Shown here: positions 53,342 through 63,522 of the stretch, piece after piece
How the letters are laid out: the number at the start of each line of letters is the position of its first letter
How positions within the stretch are numbered: the stretch's first letter is position 1
Assembly: GCA_029251465.1 (NCBI GenBank)
Contig: JAQXDI010000061.1
Span: forward strand, 19,341 to 83,340
Direction: 5' to 3'
DNA from: Ascidiaceihabitans sp.
GTDB taxonomy: Bacteria; Pseudomonadota; Alphaproteobacteria; Rhodobacterales; Rhodobacteraceae
DNA: 64,000 nt
Translations under genes and position numbers: made by a program
The notes under the pieces: model-generated
The model's database searches: none
Told to the model about the DNA's origin: nothing
What the model saw: only the letters and a program-made list of their open reading frames with translations

Positions 53342-53492
53342 CTGGCTCTCCTGTCATCTGTCTGGGATGTTACCTAAAGCGCGCGGGACCAATTGCCAAG
53401 GCAAGCCCGCACACATCTGGGCGAGATGATTGACCTTCGGCCCGTTTCAGGCAACACAACGCTTAGAATTGGGTAAAAAAGGATCGCGCAAG

Positions 53493-54686
53493 ATGGGCTG
53501 GAAATCACTGGATGATATGGAGCTTGCGGGCAAACGGGTGCTGGTGCGCATTGATATTAACGTGCCCGTGGAAAACGGTCTGGTGACAGATGCGACGCGG
53601 ATCGAACGTATTGCGCCGACGGTTGCGGATATTTTGGCCAAAGGTGGTCGCCCGATTTTGCTGGCGCACTTTGGTCGCCCAAAAGGCAAAGTCGTTTTGG
53701 ATTTGTCCCTGCGCGTCTGCTTGCCCGCTTTGGAAAAAGCGTTTGGCCAGTCGGTGTCGTTGGTGGAAACCCTTGAAGGGGCCGAGGCGCGCACCTCAGA
53801 GGACGAAAACGCCAGCATCCTGTTGCTGGAAAACATCCGTTTTTATCCCGGCGAAGAGGCCAATGACCCCGAATTCGCCGCCCGCATTGCCGCATTGGGT
53901 GACGTTTACTGCAACGATGCGTTTTCTGCGGCCCACCGCGCGCACGCGTCCACCGAAGGGTTGGCGCAATTGTTGCCATCCTGTGCCGGTCGTTTGATGC
54001 AGGCGGAATTGTCAGCGCTTGAGGCCGCTCTTAGCACCCCAACCCGCCCTGTTGGCGCGGTTGTTGGCGGCGCGAAAGTGTCGACCAAGCTGGATTTGCT
54101 GGCCAATCTTGTTGGCAAACTGGACGTTCTGGTGATCGGCGGCGGCATGGCGAACACATTTCTGGGCGCGATGGGCGCGGATTTGGGCGCGTCCTTGCAA
54201 GAACCTGATTTGCACGACACCGCCCGCGACATCATGATCAAGGCCGAAACCGCAGGCTGCCGCATCATCCTGCCCGTCGATGGCCGCGTGGCCCGTGAAT
54301 TCAAAGCGGGTGCTGCCTACGACATGGTAACGCTGCATCAAAACACCGTCCTTGCAGCCGACCAAATGGTGCTGGACGCCGGTGACGCCGCGGTTGATGT
54401 GATTTTGGATGAATTCAAAACGCTCAAGACCTTGATCTGGAATGGCCCACTGGGCGCATTTGAAATTGAACCGTTCGACATCGCCACGATGAAAGCTGCC
54501 AAAGCTGCAGCGCACGCCACACGCGCAGGCGCGCTGGTGACTGTTGCGGGTGGTGGTGACACCGTCGCGGCATTGAACTTGGCAGGTGCGGCCGATGATT
54601 TCACCTATATCTCGACCGCAGGTGGCGCGTTTTTGGAATGGATGGAAGGCAAAACCCTGCCCGGTGTCGCAGCCTTGGGTGGGTAA
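53493..54686 (+). CDS. pgk: Phosphoglycerate kinase
   Basis: 397 residues from ATG 53493 behind AAAAGGA (nine bases). Signatures: [41 protein letters not shown], the nucleotide-binding [14 protein letters not shown] and [12 protein letters not shown]. It acts after GAPDH in glycolysis; the gap genes are 30 kb away. A longer frame starting at 53430 has no binding site. Confidence 0.97.
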   Translation: MGWKSLDDMELAGKRVLVRIDINVPVENGLVTDATRIERIAPTVADILAKGGRPILLAHFGRPKGKVVLDLSLRVCLPALEKAFGQSVSLVETLEGAEARTSEDENASILLLENIRFYPGEEANDPEFAARIAALGDVYCNDAFSAAHRAHASTEGLAQLLPSCAGRLMQAELSALEAALSTPTRPVGAVVGGAKVSTKLDLLANLVGKLDVLVIGGGMANTFLGAMGADLGASLQEPDLHDTARDIMIKAETAGCRIILPVDGRVAREFKAGAAYDMVTLHQNTVLAADQMVLDAGDAAVDVILDEFKTLKTLIWNGPLGAFEIEPFDIATMKAAKAAAHATRAGALVTVAGGGDTVAALNLAGAADDFTYISTAGGAFLEWMEGKTLPGVAALGG

Positions 54687-54761
54687 CACGCTTCTGTTTT
54701 GCCAAGCCTGTCGGTTTGCGGCTACTCTGCAGCTTAGTCAGACGAGTGTCAGGAGCGTTAC

Positions 54762-55535
54762 ATGGAAAACTGGACCTTAATCACCGGAGCCTCCGAAGGA
54801 TTGGGCGCTGAATTTGCCCGGATCGCCGCCAAGGGCGGGCGCAACATTATCCTGACAGCGCGGTCCGAAGATAAGTTAAACATGCTTGCCAATGATTTGC
54901 GCGCGGGCGGCGTTAAAGTGGTCGTTATCCCTGCGGATCTAAACGATTTGGCCGAAGTCGAGCGGTTGTGGACCACCGCAGTCGAAGGCCGCACGATCGA
55001 TTTTCTGGTGAACAACGCAGGGCTTGGTCGCAATGGTCCCTTTGTAGATGACGGATGGGAGCGCGAGCTGGCCAGCATCAACGTCAACATCCTCGCCCTG
55101 ACCCGCATGATGAAATTGGCGGTCGCACACATGAGCGAAAACGGATCGGGGCGCATTTTGAACGTCGCATCGACCGCGGCGTTTTTACCAGGCCCCAACA
55201 TGGCAATCTATCACGCAACCAAGGCATATGTTTTGTCCCTGTCCGAGGCCGTCGCCGAAGAATTACGCGGCAGTCGTGTCACCATCACCGCCCTATGCCC
55301 CGGGGCCACCGCCACCAGCTTTTTCGACGCGGCAGACATGCAGGACGTGCGCATTTTGAAAATGGGATTGGTTGGCGATGCGCATCAGGTCGCCAAAGCA
55401 GGTTGGGCCAAAGCCTTGGGCGGCGGGCGTATTTCGGTGCCGGGCTTGGTGAACAAAATCTTTGCGTTCTTTCCGCGCGTTGCCCCACGTTCACTGGTCA
55501 CATGGTCCACCAAAATCATCATGGGCAAGTCCTAG
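54762..55535 (+). CDS. Short-chain dehydrogenase/reductase
   Basis: 257 residues, AGGAG before the ATG. N-terminal GASEGLGAEFARIAAKGG binds NAD(P); NNAGLGRNG and the catalytic YHATK with the upstream serine (NVASTAAFL) are present. Arg at the end of strand two (LTARSE) suggests NADP preference. Substrate unknown, DltE/YohF-like. Confidence 0.9.
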   Translation: MENWTLITGASEGLGAEFARIAAKGGRNIILTARSEDKLNMLANDLRAGGVKVVVIPADLNDLAEVERLWTTAVEGRTIDFLVNNAGLGRNGPFVDDGWERELASINVNILALTRMMKLAVAHMSENGSGRILNVASTAAFLPGPNMAIYHATKAYVLSLSEAVAEELRGSRVTITALCPGATATSFFDAADMQDVRILKMGLVGDAHQVAKAGWAKALGGGRISVPGLVNKIFAFFPRVAPRSLVTWSTKIIMGKS

Positions 55536-55555
55536 GCCGTTTTGGACTGCTGTGC

Positions 55556-55581
55556 GAATCAGGGGATTCACAAATCGAATC
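55556..55581. other. Cluster of three GANTC sites upstream of ftsB
   Basis: GAATC (55556-55560), GATTC (55565-55569) and GAATC (55577-55581) fall within 26 bases, 57-82 bases before the ftsB start. CcrM methylation at GANTC regulates some division genes in Caulobacter. Confidence 0.4.
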
Positions 55582-55637
55582 GCCTGTGGCATAACCAAGG
55601 CATCCGCCCATCAAGAGGCGGCATGAGGCAGACCCAT

Positions 55638-55937
55638 ATGAACCGCATCGCACGTCCTGCGTTTGGCACTTTTGCATTTTTCGCCGTCGCCTTTTCTTTG
55701 GGCGTCTATTTCACCTTTGCCGCTGTGCAGGGGGATTATGGGTTATTCCGGCGCGTAGAAATCACCGCCGAAGCCGAAGATTTGCAAATGCAATTGCTGC
55801 GCGTACAGGCGGATGTGGCGCGGATGGAAAACCTGACCAAACGTCTGTCTGATGACTACCTGGATCTTGATTTGCTCGACGAACAGACCCGCAAGGTTCT
55901 GGGCATGTTGCGCGCGGATGAAATTGTCATTCGCTAA
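55638..55937 (+). CDS. ftsB: Septum formation initiator, FtsB/DivIC family
   Basis: 99 residues from ATG 55638 (MNRIARPAFGTFAFF), GAGG nine bases upstream. A single membrane segment (about 8-30) is followed by a periplasmic coiled coil (EAEDLQMQLLRVQADVARMENLTKRL) and the conserved LLDEQTRKVLGM tail. It forms the FtsQBL divisome complex. Its position immediately upstream of the pdh operon is common in alphaproteobacteria. An alternative start at 55623 would add five residues. Confidence 0.85.
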   Translation: MNRIARPAFGTFAFFAVAFSLGVYFTFAAVQGDYGLFRRVEITAEAEDLQMQLLRVQADVARMENLTKRLSDDYLDLDLLDEQTRKVLGMLRADEIVIR

Positions 55938-56020
55938 CCCGTTGGCCTGACACCCCATAACACCTTAATATCTTTAATTTATGTGGATTTTGATCTGCGC
56001 GATATATTGACTCTCGCGCT

Positions 56021-56064
56021 TTGAGCACGAATCCTGTAAAAGATAGTTTAACGCTAAACTATCT
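56021..56064 (+). promoter_or_regulatory. pdhA promoter with palindromic operator
   Basis: TTGAGC (56021-56026), 17 bases, TAGTTT as a possible -10. The dyad AGATAGTTTA-ACGC-TAAACTATCT (ten-base perfect arms, 56041-56064) covers the -10, 60 bases before the pdhA ATG. Its TAGTTTA-N4-TAAACTA core also precedes lpdA. Confidence 0.7.
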
Positions 56065-56123
56065 TTGTTGGGTCCTGCGACACTGACCTTTCACAAGACG
56101 CTTCTTAACGTGGAGGATGCCGC

Positions 56124-57113
56124 ATGGCCGCGCGCAAAACGACGAAACAGACCAATGCTTCAGCTGAAGAGTTAAAAGCCTATTACAAAGACATGCTGTT
56201 GATCCGCCGCTTTGAAGAAAAAGCCGGACAATTGTATGGAATGGGGCTGATTGGTGGATTTTGCCACCTCTACATCGGCCAAGAAGCCGTTGTTGTTGGC
56301 CTAGAGGCCGCAGCCGAAGAGGGCGACAAGCGTATCACATCCTACCGCGATCACGGCCACATGTTGGCTTGTGGCATGGACCCCAACGGCGTTATGGCCG
56401 AATTGACCGGTCGCGAAGGTGGCTATTCCAAGGGCAAGGGTGGCTCCATGCACATGTTCAGCAAAGAGAAGCATTTTTATGGCGGTCACGGCATTGTTGC
56501 CGCGCAAGTGCCGCTGGGTGCCGGCCTCGCGTTTGCTGACAAATACAAAGACAACGGGCGCGTATCGTTCACCTACTTCGGCGATGGCGCTGCGAACCAA
56601 GGACAGGTCTACGAGACCTTCAACATGGCTGCCTTGTGGGGGTTGCCCTGCATCTTTGTGATCGAAAACAACCAATATGCGATGGGAACGTCACAGCAAC
56701 GATCAACCTCTTCCGCGGAAATCTACGAGCGTGGTTTGGCGTTCGGGATCAAAGGCGAAGCGGTTGACGGCATGGATGTTTTGGCCGTGAAAGCCGCGGG
56801 CGAAACTGCTGTCGCGCACTGCCGCGCGGGCAAAGGCCCCTACATTCTGGAAATCAAAACCTACCGCTATCGCGGTCACTCGATGTCGGACCCTGCAAAA
56901 TACCGGACCCGCGAAGAGGTCCAGAAAATGCGCGACGAACGTGACCCGATCGAACAGGTCCGCGAGTTGTTGTTGACCGGCAAACACGCCACCGAAGATG
57001 ACCTGAAGGCCATCGACAAAGACATCAAAGCGGTTGTGAATGCTTCTGCTGAATTCGCCAAAAACAGTCCGGAACCAGCTCTTGAAGAGCTGTGGACCGA
57101 CATTTACGCATAA
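56124..57113 (+). CDS. pdhA: Pyruvate dehydrogenase E1 alpha subunit
   Basis: 329 residues, GGAGG before the ATG. The thiamine diphosphate motif GDGAANQGQVYETFNMAALW ends in an asparagine-rich loop (ENNQYAMGTS), and the RYRGHSMSDPAKYRTREE loop follows. It decarboxylates pyruvate with PdhB. First gene of pdhA-pdhB-pdhC, spaced by 12 bases each. Confidence 0.96.
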   Translation: MAARKTTKQTNASAEELKAYYKDMLLIRRFEEKAGQLYGMGLIGGFCHLYIGQEAVVVGLEAAAEEGDKRITSYRDHGHMLACGMDPNGVMAELTGREGGYSKGKGGSMHMFSKEKHFYGGHGIVAAQVPLGAGLAFADKYKDNGRVSFTYFGDGAANQGQVYETFNMAALWGLPCIFVIENNQYAMGTSQQRSTSSAEIYERGLAFGIKGEAVDGMDVLAVKAAGETAVAHCRAGKGPYILEIKTYRYRGHSMSDPAKYRTREEVQKMRDERDPIEQVRELLLTGKHATEDDLKAIDKDIKAVVNASAEFAKNSPEPALEELWTDIYA

Positions 57114-57125
57114 GGAGAGATTGAA

Positions 57126-58481
57126 ATGGCAACTGAAATTCTCATGCCCGCGCTCTCTCCGACAATGGAAGAAGGCACGTTGGCAAAGTGGCTCGTCAAA
57201 GAGGGCGACACTGTAAAATCCGGCGATATCATGGCCGAGATCGAAACCGACAAAGCGACGATGGAATTTGAAGCAACGGACGAAGGCGTGATTGGTAAAA
57301 TCCTGATCGCCGAAGGCACCGAAGGCGTCAAAGTGAACGTGGCGATTGCGATTTTGGTCGAAGATGGTGAAAGCGTCGACGACATCGCGGCCCCTGCCCC
57401 AGTGGCCGCAGCACCGGCCCCCGCCGCCGCAGCGCCTGTTACCGAGGCACCTGCCGCACCCCAAGTCGACGAAACGCCCGACTGGCCAGAGGGCACCAAG
57501 CTGAAACAACAGACAGTTCGCGAAGCTTTGCGCGACGGCATGTCCGAAGAAATGCGCGCCAACGACGATGTGTTTTTGATGGGCGAAGAGGTCGCTGAAT
57601 ACCAAGGGGCTTACAAAATCAGCCAAGGCATGCTCGACGAATTTGGATCGCGCCGCGTGATCGACACACCGATCACCGAACATGGTTTTGCCGGGATTGC
57701 GACTGGTGCAGCATTTGGCGGATTGCGCCCGATTGTTGAATTCATGACATTTAACTTTGCGATGCAGGCGATTGATCACATCATCAACTCAGCCGCCAAG
57801 ACGTTGTACATGTCGGGCGGCCAAATGGGCGCGCCCATGGTGTTTCGTGGACCGAACGGCGCTGCGGCACGTGTTGGCGCACAACACTCGCAAGACTATG
57901 CGGCGTGGTACATGCAAGTGCCCGGCCTGAAAGTCGCGATGCCATATTCTGCATCCGACGCCAAAGGTCTGATGAAGACCGCAATTCGCGACGACAACCC
58001 TGTGATATTTTTGGAGAACGAAATTCTCTACGGCCAAAGTTTCGATGTCCCCGACATTGACGACTACACAGTGCCGTTTGGCAAGGCGCGCATTTGGCGC
58101 ACAGGTACGGATGTCACCATTGTGAGCTTTGGTATCGGGATGAAATACGCCCTGGAAGCTGCTGACAAACTGGCCGAAGACGGCATCAGCGCCGAGGTCA
58201 TCGATCTGCGTACACTACGTCCGATGGATGCGCCCGCGATTATCAAATCTGTCATGAAAACAAACCGTTGCGTGACTGTTGAAGAAGGTTGGCCACAAGG
58301 CTCTGTCGGCAGTTACATCAGCTCTGTAATCATGCAGGAGGCGTTTGACTACCTTGACGCACCGGTGATCAATTGCACCGGCAAGGACGTGCCAATGCCC
58401 TACGCCGCCAACCTTGAACGCCACGCGCTGATCACAACCGACGAAGTGATCGCCGCTGTGAAACAAGTCACTTACAAGTAA
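57126..58481 (+). CDS. pdhB: Pyruvate dehydrogenase E1 beta subunit with N-terminal lipoyl domain
   Basis: 451 residues. The N-terminal lipoyl domain (about 1-78) has the lipoylated lysine in [12 protein letters not shown]; an Ala/Pro linker (about 82-115) joins the E1 beta body ([47 protein letters not shown]). A lipoyl domain on E1 beta, as well as on E2, is typical for alphaproteobacteria. The lipoyl domain is nearly identical to that of PdhC downstream, suggesting gene conversion. Confidence 0.96.
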   Translation: MATEILMPALSPTMEEGTLAKWLVKEGDTVKSGDIMAEIETDKATMEFEATDEGVIGKILIAEGTEGVKVNVAIAILVEDGESVDDIAAPAPVAAAPAPAAAAPVTEAPAAPQVDETPDWPEGTKLKQQTVREALRDGMSEEMRANDDVFLMGEEVAEYQGAYKISQGMLDEFGSRRVIDTPITEHGFAGIATGAAFGGLRPIVEFMTFNFAMQAIDHIINSAAKTLYMSGGQMGAPMVFRGPNGAAARVGAQHSQDYAAWYMQVPGLKVAMPYSASDAKGLMKTAIRDDNPVIFLENEILYGQSFDVPDIDDYTVPFGKARIWRTGTDVTIVSFGIGMKYALEAADKLAEDGISAEVIDLRTLRPMDAPAIIKSVMKTNRCVTVEEGWPQGSVGSYISSVIMQEAFDYLDAPVINCTGKDVPMPYAANLERHALITTDEVIAAVKQVTYK

Positions 58482-58493
58482 GGAGCATCCACA

Positions 58494-59777
58494 ATGACAA
58501 TCGAAATTCTGATGCCCGCGCTCTCTCCGACAATGGAAGAAGGCACACTTGCAAAATGGTTGGTCAAGGAGGGGGACACGGTGCAATCCGGCGACCTGTT
58601 GGCCGAGATTGAAACCGACAAAGCGACGATGGAATTTGAGGCCGTCGATGAAGGTGTCGTCGGGAAAATCCTGATCGCTGAAGGCTCTGAAGGTGTCAAA
58701 GTGAACACAGTGATTGCGGTGATGCTGGAAGACGGCGAAAGTGCGAGCGATGTGGCTGCACCAAGTGCGCCTGCTGCTGTCGCGGCACCTGCACCCGCTC
58801 CGGTTGTAGGTGCACAGGCCCCTGCCCCGGCAGCACCGGTCGCTGTCAGTGGCGAACGCGTTTTTGCCTCACCTTTGGCACGACGCATCGCAGCACAAAA
58901 AGGCCTGGACCTAAACGCGATTGCTGGCTCTGGCCCACGCGGTCGCATTGTCAAAGCGGATGTTGAGGGTGCAACTGCGCAACCCAAAGCCGATGTATCG
59001 CCGGCCCCTGTCGCAAGCGCATCTGCCGCAACGGCTATTGCTGCGGGCCCATCGGCCAGTGCGATCGCCAAAATGTACGAGGGGCGCGAATACGAAGAAA
59101 TACCGCTGGACGGGATGCGCAAGATCATTGCCGCGCGCCTGACAGAAGCCAAACAGACCGTGCCGCATTTTTACTTGCGCCGCGACATCCAATTGGACGC
59201 ATTGCTTGCGTTCCGTGGCACGTTGAACAAACAGCTTGAAGCGCGCGGCGTGAAATTGTCGGTCAACGACTTCATCATCAAAGCCTGCGCTTTGGCTTTG
59301 CAGACAGTTCCAGACGCAAACGCTGTTTGGGCAGGTGACCGGGTATTCAAATTGAAGCCATCCGATGTTGCCGTGGCCGTGGCCATCGAGGGTGGCCTGT
59401 TTACACCAGTGCTAAAAGACTCGGAAATGAAATCGCTTTCGGCGCTGTCTGCCGAAATGAAGGACCTCGCGGCCCGTGCGCGTGATCGCAAGCTAGCACC
59501 GCACGAGTATCAAGGTGGCAGCTTTGCGATTTCTAACTTGGGGATGTTCGGGATCGACAACTTTGACGCTGTGATCAATCCGCCGCACGGAGCCATTCTG
59601 GCGGTCGGGGCTGGCAAGAAACGACCTATCGTGGGGCCAGATGGCGATCTGAGTGTGGCAACGGTCATGTCCGTGACCCTCAGCGTTGATCACCGTGTGA
59701 TTGACGGCGCGCTGGGGGCTCATCTGCTCAACGCGATTGTCGAGAACCTCGAAAATCCGGTCGCGATGCTCGCCTAA
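58494..59777 (+). CDS. pdhC: Dihydrolipoamide acetyltransferase (E2)
   Basis: 427 residues. N-terminal lipoyl domain with [12 protein letters not shown], an Ala/Pro linker, a peripheral subunit-binding domain ([30 protein letters not shown], about 122-152), a second linker and the catalytic domain ending in the [16 protein letters not shown] active-site motif (His and Asp). It transfers acetyl to CoA. E3 is encoded separately (lpdA at 39759-41153). A terminator follows. Confidence 0.96.
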   Translation: MTIEILMPALSPTMEEGTLAKWLVKEGDTVQSGDLLAEIETDKATMEFEAVDEGVVGKILIAEGSEGVKVNTVIAVMLEDGESASDVAAPSAPAAVAAPAPAPVVGAQAPAPAAPVAVSGERVFASPLARRIAAQKGLDLNAIAGSGPRGRIVKADVEGATAQPKADVSPAPVASASAATAIAAGPSASAIAKMYEGREYEEIPLDGMRKIIAARLTEAKQTVPHFYLRRDIQLDALLAFRGTLNKQLEARGVKLSVNDFIIKACALALQTVPDANAVWAGDRVFKLKPSDVAVAVAIEGGLFTPVLKDSEMKSLSALSAEMKDLAARARDRKLAPHEYQGGSFAISNLGMFGIDNFDAVINPPHGAILAVGAGKKRPIVGPDGDLSVATVMSVTLSVDHRVIDGALGAHLLNAIVENLENPVAMLA

Positions 59778-59807
59778 GCCTCTTAGCTTGCAAACGCTCA
59801 CCTGAAA

Positions 59808-59843
59808 CGAAAAAAGCCGAGGCATCAGCCCCGGCTTTTTTTT
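59808..59843. terminator. Bidirectional terminator between pdhC and cysE
   Basis: AAAAAAGCCG and CGGCTTTTTT flank a small GG/CC inner stem, with A- and T-tracts on both sides, so it ends both pdhC and the convergent cysE transcript. Confidence 0.88.
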
Positions 59844-59858
59844 AATTCAGTCGTGAAT

Positions 59859-60668
59859 TTAGTCCTGTGGACCCAGCATGTGGTTCATGGAAACAGACGG
59901 CTGATCGCATCCGGCCTCGCCGACAATCCGCGCCGGAATCCCGGCAACTGTCTTGCAGGATGGCACTTCTTCGAGCACGACAGAGCCCGCTGCAATCCGG
60001 CTGCAGTCTCCGACTTTGATGTTGCCAAGCACTTTGGCACCCGCCCCAATCAGCACGCCGTTGCCAATCTTGGGGTGGCGATCTTCTTCTTCTTTGCCGG
60101 TTCCGCCTAATGTCACCGAGTGCAGCATCGACACGTTGTCACCGACAACAGCCGTTTCACCGATCACGATGGAATGTGCGTGGTCGATCATAATGCCACG
60201 GCCCAAACGGGCAGCAGGGTGAATGTCGACGCCAAAAATTTCTGACACACGCATTTGTACAAAATACGCAAGATCGCGATGGCCTTGCGTCCACAAGTGG
60301 TGGCCGACACGGTAGGCTTGGATTGCTTGATACCCTTTGAAATACAGGATCGGCTGCAACAACCGGTAACAAGCAGGATCACGTTCAAAAATCGCGACCA
60401 AATCAGCACGAGCCGCTGCTACCAGTTCCGGGTCAGCGGCATATGCCTCTTCTACAATCTCACGAACCACAACCATCGACATCTCATTGGATGCCAATTT
60501 GGCGGCTATCCGGTAAGACAGTGCTTTTTCCAGCGATTTATGATGCAAAATACAAGCATGCACGAAACCACCGATCAATGGTTCGTCCGATACGGCCTGT
60601 CGAGCCTCAGTGGTGATCCGTTCCCAAACCGGGTCAAGGGCGGCGATATTTCGTTGCGCTTCAGCCAT
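59859..60668 (-). CDS. cysE: Serine O-acetyltransferase
   Basis: 269 residues from the ATG at 60668 (MAEAQRNIAALDPVWERI) behind GAGAGG; a longer frame starting at 60704 lacks a binding site. An N-terminal helical domain is followed by the left-handed beta-helix (GVDIHPAARLGRGIMIDHAHSIVIGETAVVGD, HPKIGNGVLIGAGAKVLGNI). It makes O-acetylserine, the acceptor for sulfide produced by the CysH/CysI pathway at the start of the window. cysE next to the GTA locus is, to my knowledge, a conserved arrangement in Rhodobacterales. Confidence 0.95.
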   Translation of the reverse strand: MAEAQRNIAALDPVWERITTEARQAVSDEPLIGGFVHACILHHKSLEKALSYRIAAKLASNEMSMVVVREIVEEAYAADPELVAAARADLVAIFERDPACYRLLQPILYFKGYQAIQAYRVGHHLWTQGHRDLAYFVQMRVSEIFGVDIHPAARLGRGIMIDHAHSIVIGETAVVGDNVSMLHSVTLGGTGKEEEDRHPKIGNGVLIGAGAKVLGNIKVGDCSRIAAGSVVLEEVPSCKTVAGIPARIVGEAGCDQPSVSMNHMLGPQD

Positions 60669-60689
60669 GGTCAACCTCTCAATGTCCTT

Positions 60690-60710
60690 ACTTAGAATAG
60701 TCATCTAAGT
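60690..60710 (-). promoter_or_regulatory. Inverted repeat upstream of cysE
   Basis: ACTTAGA-N7-TCTAAGT, perfect seven-base arms 22 bases before the cysE ATG. A half-copy ACTTAGAAT recurs near 60810. Possible operator. Confidence 0.4.
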
Positions 60711-60845
60711 GACAAATTGCCAAACGCAAACCTGTGATGAGACATATTTCCATTTTGAATGACCCAAATTTTGCCACCCCCTGCGGAGTAAGGTGTTCAA
60801 AACCCACCCACTTAGAATGTTACTGCTTTCGCAATCCCAAGTGCA

Positions 60846-61133
60846 TTAATGGCGATTGCGATGCGCCACCAAGCCGTCCAAGACAAGCGTCAAACAAGCG
60901 CAATACTCGGATATGCTAAGGCCGGGTTCATCCGCTAACGGATATTGGCGCGCCGCAGCGCCCAGTGTGCCATTGCCCCATTCCGGATGCGGTTTGCCCA
61001 ACCGGCGTGTAAAACGGTCAGCACAATCGGCTTCCTTTACAAGTTGCGCGATCATCAACGGCCGCTCGGATGCGTCCAATGCGAACAAAACCCGAGCGGC
61101 CGTTATGACATCACTGTGTAAAACGGATCGCAT
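60846..61133 (-). CDS. Conserved protein at the end of the GTA locus
   Basis: 95 residues from the ATG at 61133 (MRSVLHSDVITAARVLFAL); a GTG one codon upstream is also possible. Conserved-looking segments are EADCADRFTRRLGKPHPEWGNGTL and YCACLTLVLDGLVAHR. The start shares one base with the g15 stop, so it was translated with the GTA tail genes. I recall similar short proteins after g15 in other Rhodobacterales GTA loci. No known domain; this gene appears intact although its partners are ruined. Confidence 0.7.
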   Translation of the reverse strand: MRSVLHSDVITAARVLFALDASERPLMIAQLVKEADCADRFTRRLGKPHPEWGNGTLGAAARQYPLADEPGLSISEYCACLTLVLDGLVAHRNRH

Positions 61134-63522
61134 CACACAACTTCGATTGAGCGGAACAAGCCGGTACCAAAGCGCGCCGACACTTGCGCCACCTCGAATG
61201 AATTCAAGCCCGTAATCCCGTCGTCACCCCTGTCTGCAACCGCGTAAGTCCAATGGGGGGTGTCTACGATATCTTCGCGCAAAACAGCTCCTGCGACAGA
61301 GATACGCACTTGATAACGTTCAGTTTCTTCGTTCAATGGCACATCCAGTGCATCCCAATCGTCACCATCAAAACGCGTCCGACGGGTCCATTCAAACCCG
61401 TGATCCCCCGCCCCCAAATTGGCGCGCACATGCACCGGTGCGTACGGGCGCAGGCCATTGCCCGCAAACGCATGCGATTGTTTAAGGTATGACGGATCAT
61501 CATAAGACCGGCGTGCAGGGCCAATAAGAAAATTCTGCGCTACATTGCGCAAATTCGACGCCAGATTGATCTGCTGAGGCAAACCATTCAGCAACACGAA
61601 CCAAGAATTTTCCGGCCAGGCATCTGGCATCAACCCGTCAGTCCCCAACTGCCCCCGCAGACGATGCCGCAGCGCATAAGTCCCCGGCGCTACAATTTCG
61701 GCGTCACGGAATTGGAACACCTCCCAACGCCCCGTTCTCCCATCACCAATGGCCGCCAGATTGCCACCAGCGAGCATTGCGTTTTGCGTAATGGAGGACA
61801 GTGCACCAAATGTCAGCTTCACTTGCAAATCAGCGCCATGATCAATGATGCTGGAATAGGCCGAAGCCATCGCATTTTGGGTCAATCCCAATGTTGAACG
61901 CGCCGAGAGCACTGAATGCAAAACATAATCTTCATCCGTAGAGGACTGGTACACAGCTACGTCACCGGGCCACGTCACCCCCGTTGCAGCAATGTAGGGC
62001 GCATGCACGGTTTCGCTGCCTGTTATCAACGGCAAATCCAAGAACAATGGCACCACAGGCACCGGTGCGACAAAGGCCTCAACCCGCGCCAATTCTTCTG
62101 AGATATCAGATGGCACATACACTTCAGGTTCGATGCGCACTGCATCAATCAACTGCGATGCCCCGTGTTCCACTCGATCCACGCGGTACAAAGACGACCC
62201 TTCATTGCCATCAGCAGACAGTCGAACGACATCCCCGGCCCCCACGTTGATTTTGGAGAGCGGTAACGCCATGCGTACCATGTCGCGGACAAGCCGCGAT
62301 TCCGTCAACCAACGCTCAGAGACCTGACGTCCTTCAGCACGTGTGAGGGCTAAGGGCACCTGACTTGAGGATACAGCGTGCGTTGCGTCATCAGACAAGA
62401 CGGCTTCTTCGCTTACAGCCTCGAAATTCGCATCCGCTTGCACAAATTTCACGCGAACCCGCCCAGCCAAGTCTGCTTCGGAATCGCGGGTTTGCTCCAG
62501 TGATCCATCCAGATCACCACTAAGCGCAAGAAAACCGCGATCAAGATCCACGGCGTTGTGACCGTCGCGCATCACAAAATACAACACGCCATCGCGTTCA
62601 ATCGCGTCAAACGCATACCGCAGCATCAACGGCTGCAAAGACGCGCGTGCCTCACCGGTTTGAGTGTTCACATACCCCCGCAAGTACCCGTACAGACCTG
62701 AAATATCATAGTGTTTCAGCCCGGCGCGATCACAAATCTCGCTGACAACTGACGCCAAACTCCGAGAAGACGTGCGCCCATTGATCCAGTGCCCACGTGC
62801 ATAGTTTTCGCCATCGCTCCAAACGGCCAGGTTGTTGGGAAAGAACGGATAGGGGCGCGTGTCCCATGCCCAGACAAATGCACGGGTCATGTCGATCATG
62901 CGCCCGTCATACAGCTCTGAGGTCGGATTGTTCGCATCAGAATTCCAATGCGTCGCCATCGCACGCAAATACTGTTTTTGGATCAAATCATCCCGTGCGC
63001 CAGTCGAGTGCTTGGGCAGGCTGCTTTCAGACGATTTCTGATCCAGAAATTTGTTCGGCTCGTTGGTGCCTTTGTCGATGGCTGCACAGCCCATCTCATC
63101 GACCCAGGCCGCATCGAATTGCGGACCACGCAGCCCTTCGGGATCTTGCGCGGTGTGAACCGTTGCGACCGCGCCGTTTGGCCATTCAAGCCGCTTGCGC
63201 GAGGCACGCCATTCAGGATAGCGATCCGGCGGCGAACAGGCAATGATACCGCTGTCCCCGAAAATCATAACTTCGCGCACTTGCTCGATGGTTTCACCGA
63301 CCAAGGCCACACGCGAACATTCCCCCGCATCCAGCGGCAATGCGCCCTCAACCTTGGACCTGACCCATTCCGCACCAGCACGGGTTTTACCGGCACCACG
63401 GCCGCCCATGCTGACCCAGGCACGCCAGTCACCTTCGGGGGCTAACTGATGTTCCATCGCCCAAAATTCAAACAAAAAGGGAGAGCCATCAGGTCCCCCT
63501 CATCCAGATCATTCAGAAACAT
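61133..63522 (-). pseudogene. GTA remnant: terminase large subunit N-terminus joined to tail hub protein g15
   Basis: From 63522 a TerL-like frame starts (MFLNDLDEGDLMALPF), is shifted at a run of five A (63474-63478) and resumes as LFEFWAMEHQLAPEGDWRAW with Walker A GGRGAGKTRAGAEWV, reaching LRGPQFDAAWVDE. At about 63095-63100 it passes in frame into GCAAIDKGTNEPNKFLDQK, which is the middle of the GTA g15 protein (end of its TIM-barrel-like domain). The C-terminal ~650 residues of g15 follow to the natural stop. The rest of terL, portal, protease, capsid and tail genes and the first half of g15 are absent. A deletion fused the two ends; no functional particle can be made from this locus. Confidence 0.85.

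Noticed and set aside
61133..63475. Reading the 780-codon frame as one intact protein starting at TTG 63475
   Set aside because: The two halves belong to different GTA proteins and the upstream TerL start is in another frame, so it is annotated as a chimeric pseudogene.
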